Shown one piece after another: positions 35,149 to 42,036 of a stretch of 64,000 nucleotides of DNA. The notes below the pieces were generated by a model. The model was not told the origin of the DNA. It saw only the letters and a list, made by a program, of their open reading frames with translations, and searched no databases. The stretch spans positions 62,001 to 126,000 of the forward strand of contig CAZXQG010000002.1 of assembly GCA_964642725.1 (NCBI GenBank). The letters are read 5' to 3'. Positions within the stretch are counted from its first letter, which is position 1, and every line of letters begins with the position of its first letter. The stretch is from JAGVPT01 sp964642725. GTDB lineage: Bacteria; Bacteroidota; Ignavibacteria; UBA10030; UBA8401. The position numbers and the translations under genes were made by a program.

Positions 35149-35928
35149 TCAGCCGTCTGTTTGAACTGCCAATTGATTCTTGACGTATTTTTTTCTGTTC
35201 CAGATGAATTTTATCGAAATTGCCTTTCGATAACAACTGTCGATGCACTTACCGCAAATAAGACACTCTGAATTTGTTACGAGCCCGTTATTGTTGGCGA
35301 CATATTGTGTTATGGGGATCTTCACCAAGCAGTCCCTGTCACATTTGCCACATGAGTTGCACTTATCTGTATCAACCACTGGTATCAATCTTGAATATCT
35401 TGCTCCTGCTGCACAGAGACTGCCCATCATACATAGGTTTCGACACATCCATCGTCTGTCCAATAACCATCCGAAGAGAACAGCTCCACCGCAATCGTAG
35501 AGCCAGACTTGTTTGTAATGGCTGTCGAAATTCATGTCTAAGAACCCAAGATTAAATTGTAGATGCGTTACAAGCCCTGATTTCAGATTGAGGAACAAAA
35601 ATGCGAAAGCAGTGGTAAAGAAGGCAAGCACCACCATCATCCGATTCATTTTTAACCCCCAGCCTGGCTTGCGCCATGGAATTTTAAACAGAGACTGTTG
35701 GCCTGAGAAATCCTGCAGCGTACCAAAGAAACAGACCCAGCCGCATCCGGCTCTCCCAATGAGGGGTGCAAGCACCATCAGCCCTCCCCAGATAACAACA
35801 ACCCACGTAACCACTCCCCAATAAATTGAGTGCCAAATGAAAGCAAAGTTTAACGCTCTGAAAAATATGGGCGTCAGAATCAAAAAGACTATTCTGAGCA
35901 GCAAATTATAGGTGAACAACTTCTTCAT
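35149..35928 (-). CDS. Polyferredoxin-like membrane protein (NapH/YccM type)
   Basis: 259 residues. Membrane helices occupy about residues 10-165, with the CGWVCFFG and CRNLCMMG motifs of NapH/CcoG-type proteins. Two [4Fe-4S] motifs follow (CNSCGKCDRDC and CLICGKCIDSC). It probably moves electrons across or along the membrane; the partner is not in the island. Its start lies 39 nt after attC-like site A, so it fits the cassette pattern. Confidence 0.82.
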   Translation of the reverse strand: MKKLFTYNLLLRIVFLILTPIFFRALNFAFIWHSIYWGVVTWVVVIWGGLMVLAPLIGRAGCGWVCFFGTLQDFSGQQSLFKIPWRKPGWGLKMNRMMVVLAFFTTAFAFLFLNLKSGLVTHLQFNLGFLDMNFDSHYKQVWLYDCGGAVLFGWLLDRRWMCRNLCMMGSLCAAGARYSRLIPVVDTDKCNSCGKCDRDCLVKIPITQYVANNNGLVTNSECLICGKCIDSCYRKAISIKFIWNRKKYVKNQLAVQTDG

Positions 35929-35966
35929 TTTTCATTCCATTGAATGCTGGTTTAAGTTACGGGAAA

Positions 35967-36112
35967 GCCAACGAAGGATAACGGACCGGAGCATCTCCGG
36001 CGACGTGCGCCAGTTCCATGAGAACATACGCGCGGCACACGTCGCCTTTCCTTAATTTTTTTTTGCGCGCGGCCAAATCATCGACTGCTGGATAGCTGAA
36101 GAGTGGTTGGGC
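35967..36112 (-). repeat. attC-like site A
   Basis: Ends GCCAACG (35967-35973) and GTTGGGC (36106-36112) are imperfectly inverted. An internal 9-bp inverted repeat GGCGACGTG/CACGTCGCC lies at 35999-36046. It begins 7 nt after the WD40 gene stop and ends 39 nt before the next gene start, read on the minus strand. Ends are more degenerate than in site B. Confidence 0.5.
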
Positions 36113-36118
36113 GGCTTC

Positions 36119-37582
36119 TCATTTACGTAATTCTGGAATATTCCAAACTGCGATCGCACCATCTCTCGTGAGTCCAAGAAGATATTTTCTACTAGACGAC
36201 CATTGCAGCATCTCATATCTTGCTTCAAATGCCGTATTTAATTTTAGGACTAAGGAATATGTCTTCGTATCCCAAATATTGATAATTCCATGAATATCGG
36301 AAGTTGCTAAATAGTTGCCATCACATGAATACGCCAGACTGCTCGCTTCAGGTTCTAGGAGTTGCTCGATTTTCTTCTCACGAAGATTCCATATCCTCAT
36401 AGGGCCATAATGATACGCAACAGCGAGATACATTCCGTCATTCGAAAACATCATATGATGCGGATAATTAGGATCTGTAACCAAAAGCTTAATAGGCAAT
36501 TCTTGTGAATTTGTTTTCCAAACAAGAACCGTCTGTGCATTATTTAGTGATGCGGCAAATTGTCTTTCATCCTGAGAAAATGCCACAAATGTATATGGCT
36601 GCGAATCCGTCTTATATCGTTTTAATGATGCACCTGTTTTGGTGTCTATCAAAGATATTTCTTCTTGCGTGCGCGCCAATAAGAAGTTCGCATATTGCGA
36701 AAATGCAAGTTGACGGATTTCTATTTCTGATGCAGTATTCTCCGTTTCTTCTTCAGAACTATTCTCTTGTTCTGAAGGTGTTTTCTCTTCTGCTATGGAT
36801 ATGCTCTTTATGGTTTTCCCCGTTGCAGCTGAATTGAAGTTGATAATTCCCGTGTATGTTTCACTGATAGCGATAAGATCCTCACCGGAGTGGATAGCTG
36901 CCGCCATTCCAATTGCTCCATCACAATGGCTGGTTGACAATAAATGACCGCGCTCGGAATTCCATTTGCATACGACTCCTTCCGCGTCGATCGTTAACAC
37001 AGATTCACCATCCACAGAAAATGCAGCTGCTCTTATTCGAGAAGTTCTGTTAACATCTATTCTTATTAAATCTCCGGTTCTTGCATCCCAAAGCGGAACA
37101 CTTCCATTTTGAAGACCGCAAACAATCAAGGCGCCATCCGGACTAAACGCGGATGTCTTGACATCAGAATCATGGCCAGTCAATTCCAATTGCGGTACGG
37201 TATCATCCATCCTCCATAAGAGAAGAGTTTTTTCATAATCGTCCCCCATGTGCATATCATGAAAACCGTCGCTTCCTAACAAGAGCGTCTTGCTGTCGGG
37301 TGAAATAGTTAGAGTTTGAGGAAATCTGTCTTTTGCAGTGAAACGGGTCGAGATTTGCCCTGAACGTAGCTGCAACAGAGACAGACTATCAGATGATTTA
37401 TTGAAAACGAGGAATTCTCCATTTGGGGAAAGGGCAATTGCTCTTGCGTCAAGACTGTGAGTAGGTATCGATAATTTTAGCTCTCCCGTTTTGGTGTTCC
37501 ATATTTTAATTCCGCATTCGTGCTGAAATCCTCCTCTTGCGATAAGAAGGCTATCGTCCATTGAAAACATGATGTTCCACAC
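36119..37582 (-). CDS. WD40 repeat protein, C-terminal part of a split gene
   Basis: 487 residues of WD40 blades, for example FSPDGALIVCGLQNGSVPLW and later LREKKIEQLL. No signal peptide. The frame is continuous with the gene upstream (37607-38200) apart from one TAA at 37607-37609. The blade is cut mid-repeat, since CLWDVDTGKLL runs on as SYQGFKEDVW after the stop. An AAGGAGG lies just before GTG 37582, so reinitiation is possible. It is most likely a nonsense-mutated gene, or one expressed by readthrough. Confidence 0.75.
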   Translation of the reverse strand: MWNIMFSMDDSLLIARGGFQHECGIKIWNTKTGELKLSIPTHSLDARAIALSPNGEFLVFNKSSDSLSLLQLRSGQISTRFTAKDRFPQTLTISPDSKTLLLGSDGFHDMHMGDDYEKTLLLWRMDDTVPQLELTGHDSDVKTSAFSPDGALIVCGLQNGSVPLWDARTGDLIRIDVNRTSRIRAAAFSVDGESVLTIDAEGVVCKWNSERGHLLSTSHCDGAIGMAAAIHSGEDLIAISETYTGIINFNSAATGKTIKSISIAEEKTPSEQENSSEEETENTASEIEIRQLAFSQYANFLLARTQEEISLIDTKTGASLKRYKTDSQPYTFVAFSQDERQFAASLNNAQTVLVWKTNSQELPIKLLVTDPNYPHHMMFSNDGMYLAVAYHYGPMRIWNLREKKIEQLLEPEASSLAYSCDGNYLATSDIHGIINIWDTKTYSLVLKLNTAFEARYEMLQWSSSRKYLLGLTRDGAIAVWNIPELRK

Positions 37583-37606
37583 GTCCTCCTTGAATCCTTG
37601 ATATGA

Positions 37607-38200
37607 TTACAGCAATTTACCCGTATCAACATCCCATAAACAGACAAATCCTTTATCGCCAGACGTTGCAATTGTTTTATCATCCGACGAAAAAGCGATC
37701 TCATTGACTCCGCTTGGTGCAGCAAATTTTCTGAGTTCCACCCCTTTTTGAAGATTCCAAATATGAATATCATGCCAATAATGGTCTGTATGGTATTCTT
37801 CTGAAGCCAGCAATTGCCCGCTATGCGAAACCGCGCTGCTTGACCCATTAAAGCGGATTGTTTGTACTAATTTGCCGCTTATAAACTCATGAACTCGGAT
37901 CACGCTTTGCACAAATGTGGTTACGTCTTCTGCGCGTGTAACAACATATTTTCCATCCTTGATGAATGTAATCTGCCTAACAGGACCAGATCTTCCGCCT
38001 CTCATCCATAATGGCAAGTTCTCAGTTTGCAAACTATCAGAGGGCTCGAAATAACGGGGAAGTGACGTTGTGTCAAACGTTGCATTAATAGCAGGTGAAG
38101 ATTGTTCCGGCGACTGATGATTTTCTTGTTTTGAATGTTGGCATGCGACGAGAAGGAAGATGATGCTTATGACGACAAATGAATGAAATCGAATGTGCAT
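37607..38200 (-). CDS. WD40 lipoprotein, N-terminal part of a split gene
   Basis: Start at ATG 38200 with AAGGAAG upstream; the open frame to 38248 runs into the attC-like site and is rejected. A lipoprotein signal ends at LLVAC. About two WD40 blades follow before an in-frame TAA. Together with 36119-37582 it would make a lipoprotein of about 690 residues, probably on the cell surface or in the periplasm. Confidence 0.75.
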   Translation of the reverse strand: MHIRFHSFVVISIIFLLVACQHSKQENHQSPEQSSPAINATFDTTSLPRYFEPSDSLQTENLPLWMRGGRSGPVRQITFIKDGKYVVTRAEDVTTFVQSVIRVHEFISGKLVQTIRFNGSSSAVSHSGQLLASEEYHTDHYWHDIHIWNLQKGVELRKFAAPSGVNEIAFSSDDKTIATSGDKGFVCLWDVDTGKLL

Positions 38201-38220
38201 TTTTCTTCCTTTTGATAGCC

Positions 38221-38369
38221 GCCTAACGAACCGAGCTAAGCTGTCCACGACTCTGCGAGCAGCAGGCTCGTAGAGCTGCTGCTCGCGTTCGATTTTACGA
38301 CCGGATGTGTGCCCCCAATGATTGCCAGAGCACCATCGCCTTTAGCGTGACTTGAGTCGCTGGTTAGGC
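38221..38369 (-). repeat. attC-like site B (best preserved)
   Basis: Perfectly inverted ends GCCTAAC (38221-38227) and GTTAGGC (38363-38369), each flanked by an inner L-like box (GAGCTAAG and CTTGAGTC). A long internal hairpin has arms GCGAGCAGCA (38255-38264) and TGCTGCTCGC (38277-38286). This is the R''-L''-L'-R' layout of integron attC sites. It lies 42 nt past the stop of the lipoprotein gene and 21 nt before the WD40 start. Confidence 0.65.
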
Positions 38370-38410
38370 AGTCAATTTGTAAAGATGAATAGAAAATTAA
38401 TTTGATGCCA

Positions 38411-39718
38411 TCAATTACCATCCTTCTTCTGCCAACCCTTTGCAAATTCAACCGTCGAATATTTGTTGATGATCCCGTTATTGTATAGGATGATAAACGA
38501 TTGCTCGCTCTTGCTGCAACAAACGCCCGTCACAGTAACATCTGGATTGACACCGCCCACGCGCTGTTCATTCACGCCCGTACTCAAGTTGTAAATGCTC
38601 ACATCCCGCGCATACGAATCAAAGGTAATGATCCTGGAATCATCAGGATACACAGCCATTCGGTAGAAACTGTTGTATACATTTGTGGCGACACTCTTAT
38701 AGATTGCGCCGGTCCCACTATTAATGAATGCAAAGGAAGTATATCCTACGGCGATTACATTATTCGATTTATTTTGAAATGTATACCGTTCATACGATGA
38801 TGAGGTTAGGACATTTTTAATGGATAACGACGGTGATATTGTTATCATATAGAACCCAACCGACGTTTGTATGATCACTTTGTTCCTATCATTCGAAACA
38901 TAGGAAGTTTCATAGAAGAATGAATCCTGTAGAGTATCAATTTGCTGGACGAATGTCTTCGTTTGCAGATCGAACACATACACAAACGGTCGTTGACTTT
39001 GGTAGGCTGAGGCAAGGGCAAGGATCTTTGTATCGTTAGCTATATAAAACATATCATAAAAACCGATCGAATCAGGGATCTGTAATGCGGTCTCACTGTC
39101 AGGAGAGAGCGTAATGCTTGTCGCATAATTGGAGTTCCAGGTAAGAACCTTGTTTGCATCAGCACTGAATCGAGTTACGGAGCCTACATTCCCAATAAGA
39201 TCTCCGCGATTTCTTGTCGTTACCAGGGACAGATCCGAATAGCGACGAATTTCAAACCCCCAATCAGTAACAATGGATATTAAAGTTCCGTCATCGGACA
39301 TTGTCATTGAACTGGTATTCTTATTTGTCGAGACAGATTGCAATAACACGCTGGATGAATCATAACTTATTGTCAAGGTAGTAAAGTAAGAGGTGTCTTG
39401 AGCAGTGAAACCGCGAAAACGGTAATAATATTTCTGAGGGGCAACCACATTTGAATCATAGAAATAACTTATAGAATCATGTCGTTGTATTACAGAAAAC
39501 AGAGAGTCTTTGTTTAGAGAACGTTCAACGATAACCGGCAAACCGTAAGCGGAAGGCCAACTTATTTTTACCGTTGTTTTTGTTATTGATTCGACCGAAA
39601 TATTATAAGGACCCTGAAGATACTGTGTTGGATAAGATCCGTCATCAACTGGATACTGCTGGCAGCTCGAAAAGAACAATGAAAGTATAAAAAACAATAA
39701 TATCGTCGACCAATTCAT
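38411..39718 (-). CDS. Fibronectin-III/beta-propeller lipoprotein
   Basis: 435 residues. A lipoprotein signal ends at FFSSC. A fibronectin type III-like domain (about residues 38-120, with YYRFRGFT) follows. The rest is a propeller with loosely repeated FSADANKVL, YIANDTKIL and YPDDSRIIT blades. Likely surface-exposed and of unknown function. AT-rich compared with core genes. It is one ORF of the cassette array. Confidence 0.7.
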   Translation of the reverse strand: MNWSTILLFFILSLFFSSCQQYPVDDGSYPTQYLQGPYNISVESITKTTVKISWPSAYGLPVIVERSLNKDSLFSVIQRHDSISYFYDSNVVAPQKYYYRFRGFTAQDTSYFTTLTISYDSSSVLLQSVSTNKNTSSMTMSDDGTLISIVTDWGFEIRRYSDLSLVTTRNRGDLIGNVGSVTRFSADANKVLTWNSNYATSITLSPDSETALQIPDSIGFYDMFYIANDTKILALASAYQSQRPFVYVFDLQTKTFVQQIDTLQDSFFYETSYVSNDRNKVIIQTSVGFYMITISPSLSIKNVLTSSSYERYTFQNKSNNVIAVGYTSFAFINSGTGAIYKSVATNVYNSFYRMAVYPDDSRIITFDSYARDVSIYNLSTGVNEQRVGGVNPDVTVTGVCCSKSEQSFIILYNNGIINKYSTVEFAKGWQKKDGN

Positions 39719-39760
39719 AATTAAAGAAATATCTTTATGTGTCGTTTGCGATTATTACCA

Positions 39761-39864
39761 TCTTAACTCGAGCAGAAGCGAGCTAACTCCGTCCGCCAGA
39801 TCTGCCGATGTGCAGTATTGAATTCACTATCACGCGCCGCGCGGCTTGACCGACTGGGTTAGGC
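39761..39864 (-). repeat. attC-like site C
   Basis: The right end GTTAGGC (39858-39864) is exact; the left end TCTTAAC (39761-39767) is a partial match. GAGCTAAC near 39780 and GGCTTGACCGACTGG near 39843 resemble the inner boxes of sites B and D. It lies 26 nt after the reductase stop and 43 nt before the next start. Confidence 0.55.
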
Positions 39865-39889
39865 GCGCCAAGCTTCTTACGCAATATTC

Positions 39890-40453
39890 TCACTTTCGTT
39901 CATAGTTGAGTAATACTATTCCGCAGTCAAATGCAGTCGATTTGACTAAGGTTAAGTGTTGTTTCTGAGCCAGTTCTTTGAAGATCGTCATACCCTTGCC
40001 GATGGCAACAGGATTTATGAACAAATGAAATTGGTCGATAAGTCCAGCGCTAATCAAATCCGATACGAAGGTAGCGCCACCGTATACGATAATGTCTCCG
40101 CCGTTCTTATTCTTTAGGTTTTTAACCTCTTCAATCAAGTCGCCTTTCACAATGTCCGTGTATTGCCAGTCAGATCTCGCAAGCGTTTTTGTGAAAACTA
40201 ACTTATGTGTTTCTACCATTTTTTTAGCAAAAACATCAGCAGTTTTCGGATCAGCCAATTGTGAAGCCCAAGTTGGAATGAATCCCTGAGCAAGTTTTCG
40301 CCCAAGCAAAATACAATCAACTGGCTCCGTGATTTCGATTATATACTCTTTTAGCTTGTCATCCCAATTCCATTCCAACCAATCCATTTCGCTGTTCGGC
40401 CCTGCAACGAAACCGTCAACACTCATTTGCATTTGTAATTTTAGAATCCTCAT
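39890..40453 (-). CDS. Dihydrofolate reductase family protein (RibD C-terminal type)
   Basis: 187 residues of the RibD_C/DHFR-like fold. It begins with the typical MSVDGFVAG motif, with CILLGRKLAQGF and a pyridine-nucleotide loop near GGDIIVYGGATFVSDL. AAGGAG lies 8 nt before the ATG. Such reductases are common cassette cargo; the physiological substrate is not known and it is not classical FolA. Confidence 0.88.
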   Translation of the reverse strand: MRILKLQMQMSVDGFVAGPNSEMDWLEWNWDDKLKEYIIEITEPVDCILLGRKLAQGFIPTWASQLADPKTADVFAKKMVETHKLVFTKTLARSDWQYTDIVKGDLIEEVKNLKNKNGGDIIVYGGATFVSDLISAGLIDQFHLFINPVAIGKGMTIFKELAQKQHLTLVKSTAFDCGIVLLNYERK

Positions 40454-40500
40454 GATGGGTACTCCTTTTTTGGATTGTTAACGTAATACTTTTTGGCGCC

Positions 40501-40593
40501 GCGTAACGAACGAGCTACAGGGACGAAGCCATGGCTCCGTGAGTTACCGCTTATCGCCATAGTGCTCCGTGTGACTTGAACAACTGGTAAGGT
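40501..40593 (-). repeat. attC-like site D
   Basis: GCGTAACGAACGAGCTAC (40501-40518) closely parallels the left end of site B, and GTGACTTGAACAACTGGTAAGG (40571-40592) parallels its right end. The terminal boxes are degenerate. It lies 48 nt before the reductase start. Confidence 0.5.
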
Positions 40594-40766
40594 TCGCGTG
40601 GAGATTTATCAATTCTCTGGCATGTTGTATGCGCCCATTTCAGAACTTATCATTTTCAATTCTTCGTTGTATAGTTTTGATTGTCATACATGTTTGTCTG
40701 TTCTCTAAGAGATCTTTCAATTGTTTCATAACACGATACGCGATTATTACAGTATCGAATGAGCAA
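40594..40766. other. Non-coding stretch between the zinc-ribbon gene and attC-like site D
   Basis: 173 AT-rich nt with no gene. It is longer than the stop-to-attC gap of the other cassettes, consistent with the upstream gene having lost its 3' end. Confidence 0.35.
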
Positions 40767-41168
40767 TTAATTTCTTTGTAGTAGAATTGCCGGGACATGT
40801 AAAGAATCTATTGATCGGAGGGTGTCAATCGCAGAATGCCAATCCGGAATTCCGATATTGTGTAGTGATCCATCCGGCGATTGTAAAGTCTGCAAAGCTT
40901 GTTTTAGATATCTGCGAGCCGGTTCTGGGATTGTCTCAGATACGGAGGAAGGACTTGGATACATTTCCGTAACTGCAGTATCCCAATTTGCTGTTGATGC
41001 AGCTGTGGTGATGCCGCCACATCTCGCACATTTATAGAACCGCCAAAATCGATGATTCTGGCCAGTGTAATCGATACTCTCAATTTGAGTTTGGTTAATT
41101 AGACTAGGAGTTTCAACACTGCAATATGGACAACGGTCAAGATCGAGCTGATTTTTTAGCAATGGCAT
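40767..41168 (-). CDS. Zinc-ribbon protein, possibly truncated (DUF4145-like N-terminus)
   Basis: 133 residues. A zinc ribbon is formed by CPYC (residues 13-16) and CARC, followed by the text IPEPARRYLKQALQTLQSPD, which resembles proteins with a C-terminal DUF4145-type helical domain. Here the frame stops soon after and the last ~30 residues look unlike that family, suggesting a 3' truncation or frameshift. First gene of the cassette array. Confidence 0.55.
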   Translation of the reverse strand: MPLLKNQLDLDRCPYCSVETPSLINQTQIESIDYTGQNHRFWRFYKCARCGGITTAASTANWDTAVTEMYPSPSSVSETIPEPARRYLKQALQTLQSPDGSLHNIGIPDWHSAIDTLRSIDSLHVPAILLQRN

Positions 41169-41900
41169 ATTTGATCCTTTTCATGAATTGGGTTAACGGA
41201 CCGTAGCCGGTCTGTTAATGATCATCCCCATAAAAAACAAAAACCTCCATCCTTCAACATCGAATCCAGAGGCTTCATATTTGAACCGTCTCGCTCGAAT
41301 CGGTCGTCTATTCGCAGAAATGTAACAGAAATCGAAAGGAGAATCAAGTTATAGAGGGCGACGGTAGTGGGCTAATTTGCACAATCGACCCTTTGGGAGA
41401 AGGACAGTGAAGCGGTTTCTAGACCAAACTAGCCCACTACCTGGGCGACATGACATTTCTATTAAGTAATAACATAACTTCAAACAACTGTACGATCTCG
41501 GCGTAGAGGTCGGATATCTTGTTTCGCATCAAGTCGATCAACCGGGAACAAAAGGTCGACTCATTGATATTTTGAAGCTAAAAAATCTAGTACCCGTTGG
41601 AGCAATGTCTGGTGCCAATTAGAGTAAGCATGTCAAAAAGTGTCAATGTTTACGGAACGATCCGATTAGTTTGGACATTAATGATACTATAATTCGCTTA
41701 AATCCCGCCCTCCGCTCAGGCGGCGAGCGGGGGGAGAAGAGGAAAAATGCATAAGCAGTCGATTCGAGTGGAATTGCGGTTGTGGACTTATTTGGAATTT
41801 GTATACTAATAATACAGATTTTCAAAGACATATGGCAGTCAGGTCACACAAGACTGCACAGAAGCGGCAAATCAAATCGAATTCGCCGAGTTTAAGGGAG
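41169..41900. other. Right-hand non-coding end of the island
   Basis: No intact gene. It holds a 16-bp inverted repeat (41364-41379 with 41425-41440, 15 of 16 matching), a 10-bp hairpin (41708-41734) and a 45-codon open stretch without a start at 41485-41622 (LYDLGVEVGYLVSHQVDQ near its beginning) that looks like a decayed coding fragment of unknown origin. Confidence 0.45.
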
Positions 41901-41975
41901 TCTTGATCAGTGGGTTCGAGGTTCGAGGCCTGGTGGGTGCACGAAACAGTCCAGAATTCTATGAGAGTTCTGGGC
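41901..41975 (+). repeat. Right attachment repeat (attR) of the tRNA-Lys island
   Basis: Partial 3' copy of tRNA-Lys and its downstream hairpin, differing from 32832-32906 at four positions. The anticodon and T-stem changes, and the absence of a 5' half, show it is not a functional tRNA. It lies 62 nt from the stop of the importer gene. Confidence 0.88.
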
Positions 41976-42036
41976 TTTGTGTTTTGTGTGGTGGATGGTA
42001 AGACAGGACTTTTTTTATTTCCAAAGCTCGGTCAGA

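Larger units (their letters stand above)
32832..41975. mobile_element. tRNA-Lys genomic island carrying a cassette array
   Basis: It is bounded by 75-nt direct repeats of the tRNA-Lys 3' region, with a tyrosine-recombinase remnant just inside the tRNA end. All recognisable cargo genes run on the minus strand, are accessory in nature and are AT-richer than their surroundings by eye. Four attC-like sites punctuate the interior. No intact integrase remains, so the element looks fixed unless helped in trans. Confidence 0.8.

Noticed and set aside
33425..41900. CRISPR array or phage defence island
   Set aside because: No regularly spaced identical repeats, no cas-like genes and no recognisable restriction or toxin genes were seen.
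41901..41975. Second tRNA gene
   Set aside because: Only the 3' part is present, with changes in the anticodon loop and T-stem and no acceptor 5' half.
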